A stretch of 63,072 nt of DNA, from NCBI GenBank assembly GCA_011620595.1, contig WOYX01000041.1:27530-90601 (forward strand), given 5' to 3'. Positions 55,115 to 62,792 of the stretch are shown here, piece after piece. Position 1 is the stretch's first letter. Each line of letters starts with the position of its first letter. Under the pieces are notes generated by a model. The model worked only from the letters and a program-made list of their open reading frames with translations. It did no database searches and had not been told where the DNA came from. Source of the stretch: Bacteroidales bacterium. GTDB taxonomy: Bacteria; Bacteroidota; Bacteroidia; Bacteroidales; VadinHA17. A program made the translations under genes and the position numbers.

Positions 55115-55150
55115 AGTTTACCAGATTTTCTGCCTGACAGGCCGTTATGA

Positions 55151-55158
55151 CAAATATA
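55151..55158 (-). promoter_or_regulatory. -7 box (TATATTTG) for the DUF151-thyA-folA run
   Basis: Exact TAnnTTTG match on the minus strand, 36 bases before the ATG at 55114. Confidence 0.45.
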
Positions 55159-55235
55159 TTATAATATGATTCTTTATCAGCCCGGGCTGTCATTTTTTTA
55201 TCCACAGTCTGGTGGTGATAAATTAATCGCCCCGG

Positions 55236-55265
55236 TTTGCACATTAGTTAATTTTTATATCTTTG
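55236..55265 (+). promoter_or_regulatory. Promoter of rplU-rpmA
   Basis: -33 TTTG (55236-55239), 18-base spacer and -7 TATCTTTG (55258-55265), one of the two best promoter matches in the window. It implies a leader of roughly 90 bases. Confidence 0.7.
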
Positions 55266-55283
55266 CAGTCCGAAAAAGAGAGA

Positions 55284-55337
55284 TCCGGCGGGGCCCGCAG
55301 AAGTGTCATGCACAGAGGAGCATGTCCGCCTCACGGA
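55284..55337 (+). promoter_or_regulatory. Structured 5' leader of rplU, candidate autoregulatory RNA
   Basis: Outer pairing TCCG-GCGG (55284-55291) with CCGC (55326-55329) and CGGA (55334-55337), enclosing a hairpin CATGC/GCATG (55307-55311, 55320-55324). It lies between the promoter and the rplU ATG. A ribosomal-protein leader is a reasonable guess, unproven. Confidence 0.45.
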
Positions 55338-55358
55338 GTAACATAAGATAGATTGAAA

Positions 55359-55988
55359 ATGTATGCAATCGTTGAAATTGCCGGTCAGCAGTTCAAGGTA
55401 GAAGAGGGAAGGAAGATCTTCGTTCACCGTCTTGAGGCAGATGAAGGTGATAATATTGAATTTGAAAAGGTCCTTTTGCTTGACAGCGACGGAGCTGTTA
55501 CCATTGGTGCGCCGGTTATTGACAACACCGTTGTGGAGGGCAGGGTCCTTGCTCACCCCAGGGGTGACAAGGTTATCATCTTCAAGAAGAAGAGGAGAAA
55601 AGGCTACCAGAAAAGAAACGGGCACCGGCAGGATTTCACCGAGGTGGAGATACTGAGGATCGGAGCTCCGTCAGGAACGAAGAAGCAGGCTGCTCCGAAG
55701 GCTGAGAAGAAGGAGGCTGAAGCCCCCGTCGCCGAAGAGATGAAAGCTGAAGCAAAGAGCGAGGTAAAGGAAGAGGTGAAAGCTGAAGCAAAGAGCGAGG
55801 TAAAGAAGGCTCCTGCAAAGAAGCCGGCTGCAAAAAAGGAGACTGCAGAGAAGAAGGCCCCCGCCGCAGAAAAGAAGGCTCCGGCAGTGAAGAAAGCTCC
55901 GGCAGTGAAGAAGGCTCCGGCAGTGAAGAAGGCTCCGGCAGTGAAGAAAGCTCCGGCTAACAGCGCCGGCAAAAAGGAGAAGGAATAA
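55359..55988 (+). CDS. rplU: Ribosomal protein bL21 with long Lys/Ala-rich tail
   Basis: Large-subunit ribosomal protein. Residues about 1-105 are a normal L21, including KKKRRKGYQKRNGHRQ. Residues about 106-207 are a low-complexity tail rich in Lys, Ala, Glu and Pro, ending with four consecutive AVKKAP units, like histone H1 C-termini. The ATG at 55359 is chosen over an in-frame TTG at 55353. rpmA follows 26 bases later. The tail may bind RNA or DNA (inference). Confidence 0.93.
   Translation: MYAIVEIAGQQFKVEEGRKIFVHRLEADEGDNIEFEKVLLLDSDGAVTIGAPVIDNTVVEGRVLAHPRGDKVIIFKKKRRKGYQKRNGHRQDFTEVEILRIGAPSGTKKQAAPKAEKKEAEAPVAEEMKAEAKSEVKEEVKAEAKSEVKKAPAKKPAAKKETAEKKAPAAEKKAPAVKKAPAVKKAPAVKKAPAVKKAPANSAGKKEKE
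55872..55958 (+). repeat. 18-base minisatellite in rplU
   Basis: Four to five near-identical 18-base units (consensus AAGAARGCTCCGGCAGTG) encoding KKAPAV. Copies differ only by a G/A at one position, so expansion is recent. Confidence 0.8.
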
Positions 55989-56014
55989 ACGACAAACAGT
56001 AAAAACATCAGGAT

Positions 56015-56275
56015 ATGGCACACAAGAAAGGTGTAGGCAGTTCACGCAACGGCCGCGATTCAGAAAGCAAAAGGCTTGGTGTCAAGCTCTTCGGAGGACA
56101 GGAAGTCAAGGCAGGAAGTATAATCGTGCGGCAGCGCGGCACGAGGCACAATGCCGGTGAGAACGTTGGCATCGGCAGAGACCACACTCTCTTTGCCCTG
56201 ATCGACGGTAAGGTGGAATTCCGGAAGAAGCGTGACAATAAATCTTATGTCTCGGTAAAACCGGCAGAAGAGTAA
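56015..56275 (+). CDS. rpmA: Ribosomal protein bL27
   Basis: Large-subunit protein near the peptidyl-transferase centre. The 86-residue product starts [20 protein letters not shown], and [17 protein letters not shown] follows, both standard. There is no N-terminal cleavage extension of the Firmicutes kind. It is cotranscribed with rplU and ended by a strong terminator. Confidence 0.97.
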   Translation: MAHKKGVGSSRNGRDSESKRLGVKLFGGQEVKAGSIIVRQRGTRHNAGENVGIGRDHTLFALIDGKVEFRKKRDNKSYVSVKPAEE

Positions 56276-56299
56276 GAGAGAGTCATAGCAAGAGAAAGA

Positions 56300-56347
56300 C
56301 TCCTGAAAATATACGCACTGGCGCATATTTTCAGGAGTTTTTCTTTT
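56300..56347 (+). terminator. Intrinsic terminator of rplU-rpmA
   Basis: Perfect 13-base arms CTCCTGAAAATAT / ATATTTTCAGGAG, 12-base loop, then a T-rich run. The T-run merges into the serS promoter region. Confidence 0.9.
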
Positions 56348-56354
56348 AAATTTG
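56347..56354 (+). promoter_or_regulatory. -7 box (TAAATTTG) for serS
   Basis: Exact TAnnTTTG match 30 bases before the ATG at 56385, directly after the rpmA terminator. Confidence 0.5.
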
Positions 56355-56384
56355 TCCCTCCCTCACATAAACAGAAGAGTTGAT

Positions 56385-57659
56385 ATGCTTACAATTAACC
56401 TTATCAGGGAACAACCGGATTCAGTTGTTGAAAGGCTGAAGGTAAAGAATTTTGATGCTGCCGGCATCGTCGCCGCGGTACTTGACCTTGACCGTCGCCG
56501 GCGCGAGCTGCAGGCAGAAAACGACGCCGTGCAGGCTGAGCTTAACAACCTTTCAAGAGAGATAGGCCAGATGATAAAGGAGGGAAGGAAGGCTGAGGCT
56601 GAGACTGCAAAGAGTGGCATCGGAACGCTGAAGGAGAGGCAGAAGCAGCTCTCGGAGACCCTTGATGGTGTTAGCCGTGCGATGCAGGATGAGCTGATAC
56701 AGCTCCCCAACCTGCCCCATCCACTGGTGGCAGCCGGGAAAAGTGCGGAAGACAATGTCATGGTTCGCAGCGGAGGAACCGTCCCGGTGCTGCATGAGGG
56801 AGCTGTCCCCCACTGGGATCTGATAAAGAGATATGACATCATTGACTTTGACCTTGGCATCAAGATCACCGGCGCAGGCTTCCCTGTATACAAGGGCAGG
56901 GGTGCCAGGCTGCAGCGTGCCCTGGTCAATTTCTTCCTTGATGAGGGAGAGAAGGCCGGCTACCGCGAGATAGAACCGCCCATCGTGGTGAATGAGGACT
57001 CGGGATTCGGCACCGGGCAGCTGCCTGACAAGGAGGGGCAGATGTATCACGTCGGCGCTGACAATCTCTACCTGATACCCACGGCCGAGGTGCCCATCAC
57101 CAATATCTACCGTGATGTTATCCTTGATGCTTCCGACCTTCCGATACGCAACATAGGCTACACACCCTGCTTCCGCCGTGAGGCCGGGTCATGGGGCGCT
57201 CATGTCCGGGGGCTGAACAGGTTACACCAGTTCGATAAGGTGGAGATAGTACAGATAGCTCATCCCGACAGCTCCTACGAGACCCTTGAGGAGATGGTGA
57301 CGCATGTTGAGGGCCTCCTGGTGAAGCTCGGGCTGCCATATCGTATTATGAGACTCTGCGGTGGCGACATCTCGTTCACCTCGGCCATGACTTATGATTT
57401 CGAGGTCTTCTCCGCAGCACAGCAGCGCTGGCTTGAGGTGAGCTCAACTTCCAACTTTGAAGCTTTTCAGGCCAACAGGCTACGCTGCCGCTTCAGGGAG
57501 AAGGGAGCGAAACAGACCACCCTCTGCCACACCCTCAACGGCAGTGCCCTGGCACTGCCACGTATCGTCGCCGCCCTGCTCGAGAACAACCAGACCCCCG
57601 ATGGCATCAGGATACCCGAGGTGCTTCTCCCCTATACGGGCTTTGAGCTGATAAGCTGA
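56385..57659 (+). CDS. serS: Serine--tRNA ligase
   Basis: Charges tRNA-Ser. Of 424 residues, about 1-105 form the N-terminal coiled-coil arm. The class II core has motif 2 (PCFRREAGSWGAHVRG) and motif 3 (NGSALALPRIVAALLENN). The ATG at 56385 (MLTINLIREQP) is the family start; an in-frame TTG upstream lies in the promoter box. The EamA transporter gene follows five bases later. Confidence 0.97.
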   Translation: MLTINLIREQPDSVVERLKVKNFDAAGIVAAVLDLDRRRRELQAENDAVQAELNNLSREIGQMIKEGRKAEAETAKSGIGTLKERQKQLSETLDGVSRAMQDELIQLPNLPHPLVAAGKSAEDNVMVRSGGTVPVLHEGAVPHWDLIKRYDIIDFDLGIKITGAGFPVYKGRGARLQRALVNFFLDEGEKAGYREIEPPIVVNEDSGFGTGQLPDKEGQMYHVGADNLYLIPTAEVPITNIYRDVILDASDLPIRNIGYTPCFRREAGSWGAHVRGLNRLHQFDKVEIVQIAHPDSSYETLEEMVTHVEGLLVKLGLPYRIMRLCGGDISFTSAMTYDFEVFSAAQQRWLEVSSTSNFEAFQANRLRCRFREKGAKQTTLCHTLNGSALALPRIVAALLENNQTPDGIRIPEVLLPYTGFELIS

Positions 57660-57664
57660 CACAT

Positions 57665-58555
57665 ATGAAAAAGAGCTCCCGGGCATATCTGTATGCCGTT
57701 CTTTCAGTAATCATGTGGGGAACCATACCCACAGCCTTCAAGATAGCACTGTCAGAGCTGAGCATAGTGACTATGCTTTCGATTACCTCCCTGGTGTCAC
57801 TGCTGGTGCTCTTCGTCATTGTCGCCGCCTCCGGGAAGCTGAAGCAGCTGTGGTGCATGACCGGCAGGGACCTGCTCTGGTCAGCTCTTCTCGGACTTAT
57901 CGTTCCCGTTGCATATTACCTGATACTGCTGACGGCCTACAGCAGGCTGCCGGGACAGGTGGCACAGCCCATAAACATGATCTGGCCCATCATCCTGGTC
58001 TTCCTCTCTATCCCTCTGCTGCACCAGCGCATTCCGGCGCGCAGCTTTGCAGCCCTGTTCATAAGCCTTGCCGGGGTTTATATCATATCGTCACAGGGCG
58101 CACCCCTGCAACCCGGCAGATCAGATACCGCGGGAGTGCTGCTGGCACTGGCAAGCAGCGTCCTCTGGGCCCTCTATTTTATCCTTAATGTGCGCGACCG
58201 CCGTGATGAGTCGGTAAAACTCTTTACCAACTTCCTGTTTGGAACCGTTTACATGGTGCTCATTATGCTTGCAACAGGCTCCTTCAGCGAGACACTGAGC
58301 CTGAAAGGGGTGGCGGCATCAGCCTGGTGCGGTCTCTTTGAGATGGGTATCACCTTCTGGATGTGGCTTACTGCCCTAAGGCTGGCGGAGACTACCGACA
58401 AAATCAGCAACCTGGTCTATTTCGCACCTTTCATCTCGCTGATACTCCTGCATTTCATCATCGACGAACCCATCTATTATACCACTATAGCCGGCCTTCT
58501 TCTGATCATCACCAGCGTCATGTACCAGAACAGCGGAAGAAAAACAGAACGATAA
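57665..58555 (+). CDS. EamA-family (DMT superfamily) transporter
   Basis: A 296-residue membrane protein with about ten hydrophobic segments in two EamA repeats (about 8-140 and 155-290). The first helix contains SVIMWGTIPTAFKIAL, typical of drug/metabolite transporters. Substrate unknown. It is probably cotranscribed with serS. Confidence 0.86.
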   Translation: MKKSSRAYLYAVLSVIMWGTIPTAFKIALSELSIVTMLSITSLVSLLVLFVIVAASGKLKQLWCMTGRDLLWSALLGLIVPVAYYLILLTAYSRLPGQVAQPINMIWPIILVFLSIPLLHQRIPARSFAALFISLAGVYIISSQGAPLQPGRSDTAGVLLALASSVLWALYFILNVRDRRDESVKLFTNFLFGTVYMVLIMLATGSFSETLSLKGVAASAWCGLFEMGITFWMWLTALRLAETTDKISNLVYFAPFISLILLHFIIDEPIYYTTIAGLLLIITSVMYQNSGRKTER

Positions 58556-58633
58556 GTCCTGACCATCACCTGCCTGAGGCTCTCCTATGCACCGGAACTG
58601 ATGCAAAGAGACACAATAGGGCATATTTTTTGT

Positions 58634-58641
58634 TACTTTTG
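58634..58641 (+). promoter_or_regulatory. -7 box (TACTTTTG) for the S41 peptidase gene
   Basis: Exact TAnnTTTG match 20 bases before the ATG at 58662. Confidence 0.5.
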
Positions 58642-58661
58642 TCCGTAAACCGATTCTCAAT

Positions 58662-59999
58662 ATGAAAAAGATACTTCTTTTCACAGCGCTTATACTTCCA
58701 CTCCTTGCGGGATGCACAGAAGACCCTCCCGATCCCGTTGATGAATACACCATGGAGGAGAGGGCCCGCGACGGCCTCTACGACCTTATGAAGACCGTCT
58801 ACCTGTGGTATAACTACATCCCCACGGTCAAGGTGACCGACTACCCCGGGCCGGAGGAGATACTTGACGCAATCACTTACAAGCCAAGGGACAGGTGGAG
58901 TTTTGTCATGAGCTGGGAGGAGTACCTTGCAATGAGGGAAGGTACATTTGTAGGCCATGGCATACGGATGGCACTCGATAGTGAAAACAACGTCAGGGTG
59001 GTGAGCCTTTATACCGGGTCAGACCTCTGGCCCGGAGGAGTTCGCCGGGGTTGGATAGTGAAGGCAGTCAACGGCACACCCGTTGCACCAATCTTCATCT
59101 CCGGAGACGATGCAGCCTACACTGCGCTCATGGGCCCGTCAACGGCAGGGGTGACAAACAGTTTTACCTTTGAAAGACCGGACGGTACTCAGGTGACATA
59201 CAGCTCTACCAAGGCCACTTTCACCATCAACTCGGTATCGTCGCCAAAGATCCTTGACCTGGCAAGCGGAAAGACCGGTTACTTTGCGTTCGACACATTT
59301 ATAGAACCTTCAGAGCAGGAGCTTAACAACGTCTTTGCCGATTTCAAATCCGCCGGCATCACCGACCTCATCATTGACCTGCGCTATAACACCGGGGGCT
59401 TCATGAGCATAGCCGAGCAGCTTTCCAGCCTGGTGATGGAGGCTGCTGACACTACCAAACTATGCTATACTCTCAAATACAATGACCTCATCGGACCTAC
59501 CTGGGACCAGAACTACAACTTTGTCAGAACGAACAGCCCTCTCGGTCTCGACCGCGTAGTATTCATAACTACCAGAAGCTCGGCATCCGCCAGCGAGGTT
59601 GTAATCAACAGCCTTAAGCCCTATGTCACGGTCACCCTGGTGGGGGACACTACACACGGCAAGCCGGCAGGGATGGACGGATTCGGGTTCCCCTTCCCTT
59701 CACAGACGAATCCCAATCCTGATTATGAATATGTCTTCTTCCCCATCACCTTTGAATATCTTAATTCATTGGGTGAGGGCCGCTTCTATGACGGCATGAT
59801 GCCTGATATAAAAGCCGCTGATGACATCACCCGTGACTTCGGTGACCCTGAGGAGGCGTCACTGGCTGCCGCCATAGCATTTCTTGAGGGCAGGAAGGCA
59901 GAGACAGCCGTTCCCTTCACCCGCAGGCGCATCTATTCAGAAGGCGACCAGCTTCCTAAGGAACTCTTTCGTGATCCACAGCACCTGTTCCTCAAGTGA
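58662..59999 (+). CDS. S41-family peptidase lipoprotein
   Basis: A 445-residue exported serine peptidase of the C-terminal-processing type. It has a lipobox (LLAGC, Cys18), an N-terminal helical region, a PDZ-like segment (about 85-180, with GVRRGWIVKAVNGTPV) and the tail-specific protease core with LIIDLRYNTGG, the nucleophile region TTRSSASASE and the lysine region GDTTHGKPAG. Its target is unknown. The TGA stop overlaps the GTG start of ruvC. Confidence 0.87.
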   Translation: MKKILLFTALILPLLAGCTEDPPDPVDEYTMEERARDGLYDLMKTVYLWYNYIPTVKVTDYPGPEEILDAITYKPRDRWSFVMSWEEYLAMREGTFVGHGIRMALDSENNVRVVSLYTGSDLWPGGVRRGWIVKAVNGTPVAPIFISGDDAAYTALMGPSTAGVTNSFTFERPDGTQVTYSSTKATFTINSVSSPKILDLASGKTGYFAFDTFIEPSEQELNNVFADFKSAGITDLIIDLRYNTGGFMSIAEQLSSLVMEAADTTKLCYTLKYNDLIGPTWDQNYNFVRTNSPLGLDRVVFITTRSSASASEVVINSLKPYVTVTLVGDTTHGKPAGMDGFGFPFPSQTNPNPDYEYVFFPITFEYLNSLGEGRFYDGMMPDIKAADDITRDFGDPEEASLAAAIAFLEGRKAETAVPFTRRRIYSEGDQLPKELFRDPQHLFLK

Positions 60000-60559
60000 A
60001 CAAAGCTGAGAACGAAAAGCTCATCCTGGGCATAGACCCCGGTACCACCGTCACAGGCTACGGCCTGATACGCGTGACCGGCAGGACACCCTCTCTCATC
60101 ACGCTGGGTATCATTGACCTGCGCAAGAAGGAGGATCACTTCAGGAAGATACGTCACATCTTTGAGGAGACACTGAAGCTTATTGACCAGTATCATCCTG
60201 ACGAGTTCGCCATTGAGGCACCCTTCTACGGCAAGAACGTGCAGAGCATGCTGAAGCTTGGCAGGGCACAGGGTGCGGCCATTGCTGCAGCGCTGTACCG
60301 TGATCTCCCTGTCTTTGAGTACGCCCCGAGGATGATCAAGATGTCAATAACGGGCCGGGGCCAGGCGAGCAAGGAGCAGGTGTCAGCCATGCTCAGCACC
60401 ATACTTTCATTCCACAGCGAGAAGATGGTACTTGACGCCACCGACGCCCTGGGTGCTGCCCTCTGTCACTTCTACCACAGCAGCAAGCCGGCAGCAGCCA
60501 GGGAGTACCGGAACTGGGGCGACTACATTAAGAAAAACGGCGACCGCCTCAAAGGGTGA
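59996..60559 (+). CDS. ruvC: Crossover junction endodeoxyribonuclease RuvC
   Basis: Resolves Holliday junctions. The 187-residue product has the four acidic catalytic positions: Asp in GIDPGT, Glu in AIEAPFYGKN and the pair in DATDALGAALCH. The start is GTG in the tetramer GTGA, shared with the preceding stop, so translation is coupled. Its 3' end overlaps the convergent comF gene by 11 bases. ruvA and ruvB are not in the window. Confidence 0.95.
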   Translation: MNKAENEKLILGIDPGTTVTGYGLIRVTGRTPSLITLGIIDLRKKEDHFRKIRHIFEETLKLIDQYHPDEFAIEAPFYGKNVQSMLKLGRAQGAAIAAALYRDLPVFEYAPRMIKMSITGRGQASKEQVSAMLSTILSFHSEKMVLDATDALGAALCHFYHSSKPAAAREYRNWGDYIKKNGDRLKG

Positions 60560-61259
60560 GCTTCTGTGCTACTGCCAGGGCCACAACGCTGACCTTCACA
60601 TTGCCTGCCTCATGCAGTGCGTTGACGCATGCCTCAACGGTAGAACCAGTAGTGATGACATCATCAACCAGCAGCAGGTGCCTGCCTTCCGTCTCATGTG
60701 GTTTAGCCGCACGGAAAAGCCCCTGCACATTCTCCCACCTGCCGTACCTCCCGTGCTTTGTTTGCGAGCCCGACTGAGAGATGCGGATTAGCAGGTCTCT
60801 TCTTGAGGGCACCCCTGTTGCCGCCGCCAGACCGGTGGCAATACATTCACTCTGGTTGTAGCCCCTGCTCCGCTGCCTGCTCCTGTGCAAAGGCACGGGG
60901 ATGATCATCTCTATGCCCTCCATGAAACTGCTCTCAGCAAGGATCGACCCGTAGAGTTCTCCCAGACACCTCCCTATATCCGTCCTGCCCTCATATTTCA
61001 GGGCATGTATCATCTTCCGGATGCGGCTCCCACGGTTATAGACCGAGAAGGCTGCCGCACGCTCAACGTGACACCTGCCCCAGAATGCCTGCTCGAGCAT
61101 GTTACCCCGCTGCAGATGAAATCCGGTCATCGCCATCGAAAGCAGGCACCCGGTGCAGAGAACCTGCTCACCCCTGACCAGTGGAGCTCTGCAGCCGAGG
61201 CATAGCCTCGGCAGGAACAGACTCAGAAAGTCGTCGCCAATATCTTTTAATTGAAACAC
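60549..61259 (-). CDS. comF: ComF-family phosphoribosyltransferase-like protein
   Basis: A 236-residue protein with an N-terminal four-cysteine zinc motif (CLGC and CTGC) and a C-terminal phosphoribosyltransferase domain with LLVDDVITTGSTV near 190-202. ComF is needed for DNA uptake in naturally competent bacteria and is linked to single-strand DNA handling. In most Bacteroidota its role is unproven. It converges with ruvC. Confidence 0.9.
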   Translation of the reverse strand: MFQLKDIGDDFLSLFLPRLCLGCRAPLVRGEQVLCTGCLLSMAMTGFHLQRGNMLEQAFWGRCHVERAAAFSVYNRGSRIRKMIHALKYEGRTDIGRCLGELYGSILAESSFMEGIEMIIPVPLHRSRQRSRGYNQSECIATGLAAATGVPSRRDLLIRISQSGSQTKHGRYGRWENVQGLFRAAKPHETEGRHLLLVDDVITTGSTVEACVNALHEAGNVKVSVVALAVAQKLTL

Positions 61260-61278
61260 TCCACAGCGAGAAACATAT

Positions 61279-61286
61279 CAAAGATA
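61279..61286 (-). promoter_or_regulatory. -7 box (TATCTTTG) for comF
   Basis: Exact TAnnTTTG match on the minus strand, 19 bases before the ATG at 61259. Confidence 0.45.
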
Positions 61287-61304
61287 TGATAAATGCAATA
61301 AATA

Positions 61305-61335
61305 TTGTCTACAGGCAGAAATTTTACTACTTTTC
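61305..61335 (+). promoter_or_regulatory. Possible promoter of the Cys-rich protein gene
   Basis: -33 TTG (61305-61307), 20-base spacer and TACTTTTC (61328-61335), one mismatch to TAnnTTTG, 33 bases before the ATG. Confidence 0.4.
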
Positions 61336-61368
61336 GGCTCTTACTTTTCAAACCAATTAACGACAGTT

Positions 61369-61713
61369 ATGAAGAAATGGATGATCGGCAGCCTGATACT
61401 CATCACGCTGATGGCTGTGGCTGCGGGCGTTTACGCCCAGACTTCCGATAAGGAGAAGAAGCACACGAAGAAAGAGTGTACTTTTGTCGACAAAAACACC
61501 GACAGCAAGTGTGACATATGCGGTTCAACAGCAGATGCCTGCAAGAAAGAGAGCAAGGCAGCTGATGCAAAGGCCGACTGCGCCACCACTGCTGCAGGCA
61601 AGGATTGCTCGAAGTGCCCCTCGGCAGCAGGATGCGCCGGCACGGAGGCTGAGGTAGTTCCTGCAGGCAAGGGTGAAAGCACTGCTGCTCCCTGCTGTCC
61701 TGGCAAGAAGTAA
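61369..61713 (+). CDS. Small cysteine-rich exported protein
   Basis: A 114-residue protein with a clear signal peptide (about 1-23, ending VYAQ). The mature part has ten cysteines, including CDIC, CSKC and a CC pair. The FVDKNTDSKCDICG stretch recalls the FxDxNxDxxCDxC knuckle of metal-binding exported proteins. The rest is Ala/Lys/Thr-rich low complexity. I do not recognise a family; metal or redox binding is a guess. It is a single gene with its own terminator. Confidence 0.75.
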   Translation: MKKWMIGSLILITLMAVAAGVYAQTSDKEKKHTKKECTFVDKNTDSKCDICGSTADACKKESKAADAKADCATTAAGKDCSKCPSAAGCAGTEAEVVPAGKGESTAAPCCPGKK

Positions 61714-61730
61714 TTTCTTCTGATAGTATT

Positions 61731-61766
61731 AAAAAAGCCCCCATCGTTATGACAGGGGCTTTTTTT
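61731..61766. terminator. Bidirectional intrinsic terminator
   Basis: AAAAAAGCCCC and GGGGCTTTTTT flank a 13-base loop between convergent genes. It works in either direction, with a T-run on both strands. Confidence 0.9.
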
Positions 61767-61786
61767 ATCTAATTGAACCGGTTTCT

Positions 61787-62185
61787 CTAGAGTCTCACTT
61801 TCTCTCCAATGGCCCTGGCAAGCCGCTCATTCTCCTCCGGCGAGAGAGAGACACGCGGGTTGCTGAAACGAAGATCGCTCTCCTCTGTTATGGGAACCAG
61901 GTGCACATGGGCATGAGGCACCTCCAGACCGAGTACTGCCACTCCTATCCGGTTGCACTCTATCACCTCCTTCATTGCCACGGCTACCTTCTGTGCGAAG
62001 AGCGTCAGACCGGCAAGAGTCTCCGGGTCCAGATCAAATATATAGTCTACCTCAGTCTTGGGTACAACAAGAGTATGACCTGGCTTCAGCGGCCTGACAT
62101 CAAGAAAGGCGATGAAGCGTTCATCCTCGGCAATTCTGTAGCATGGTATCTCGCCGTTGATGATCCGTGTAAAAATCGATGCCAT
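61787..62185 (-). CDS. HIT-family (histidine triad) protein
   Basis: A 132-residue Hint-like nucleotide hydrolase or transferase. The active-site triad is HAHVHLVPI near the C-terminus, and the N-terminal IFTRIINGEIPCYRI is typical of Hint. Likely substrates are adenosine phosphoramidates; the physiological role is unclear. It starts 16 bases after greA on the same strand, so the two are probably cotranscribed. Confidence 0.92.
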   Translation of the reverse strand: MASIFTRIINGEIPCYRIAEDERFIAFLDVRPLKPGHTLVVPKTEVDYIFDLDPETLAGLTLFAQKVAVAMKEVIECNRIGVAVLGLEVPHAHVHLVPITEESDLRFSNPRVSLSPEENERLARAIGEKVRL

Positions 62186-62201
62186 CTTATTGCCTGGTTT
62201 T

Positions 62202-62672
62202 TCAGATTGATATCTCTTCTATCTCAAAAGGAATGATACCTGCAGGCACTTTTACCTGCACGACATCACCCACCTTTTTCCCCATGATGCCCTGGGCAAT
62301 GGGTGAAGTGGCTGCTATCTTGCCCTCTTTGAGGTTCGCCTCCGTCTCGGGCACAAGCTGGTACTCCATTACTGTTCCGTTGGCTTTGTTGCGGATTCTG
62401 ACTCTGTTCAGGATCTGCACCGTCTTGGTGTTGATCCGTGAGCTGTCAATGATACGTGATCTGGCCACCTGGTCTTCAAGGCGGGCTATCTTCATCTCAA
62501 GCATCCCCTGAGCTTCCTTGGCAGCAGAGTATTCAGCATTCTCTGTAAGATCGCCCTTGTCACGTGCCTCTGAGATCAGTCTCGCAATAGCCGGCCTTTC
62601 ATTACGGAGCAGATCAAGTTCCTCCTTCATCCTCTGAAGTCCCTCCTCTGTTACATAGATAAATTCCGACAT
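62202..62672 (-). CDS. greA: Transcription elongation factor GreA
   Basis: Rescues backtracked RNA polymerase by stimulating transcript cleavage. The 156-residue protein has the N-terminal coiled coil with the tip acids in GDLTENAEYSAAKE and the C-terminal FKBP-like domain with SPIAQGIMGKKVGD. The ATG at 62672 (MSEFIYVTEEG) matches homologues; an ATG at 62714 adds a non-conserved stretch. Confidence 0.96.
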   Translation of the reverse strand: MSEFIYVTEEGLQRMKEELDLLRNERPAIARLISEARDKGDLTENAEYSAAKEAQGMLEMKIARLEDQVARSRIIDSSRINTKTVQILNRVRIRNKANGTVMEYQLVPETEANLKEGKIAATSPIAQGIMGKKVGDVVQVKVPAGIIPFEIEEISI

Positions 62673-62734
62673 GATTTCTGGTAATATGTTAAAAAATAAG
62701 AAGAATCCCGGCACTACCGGAACTCTTCAAAGAA

Positions 62735-62764
62735 CAAATATAATAAATTTTTAATAAAAACAAA
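62735..62764 (-). promoter_or_regulatory. Promoter of greA-HIT
   Basis: Minus-strand -33 TTTG (62761-62764), 18-base spacer, -7 TATATTTG (62735-62742): same architecture and spacing as the rplU promoter. Confidence 0.7.
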
Positions 62765-62792
62765 AAGAAACGATTTTGTAATTATCTAATTA

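Noticed and set aside
54329-55150. A 273-codon open frame opposite thyA and the DUF151 gene
   Set aside because: It spans two clear genes and their junction, and has no motif.
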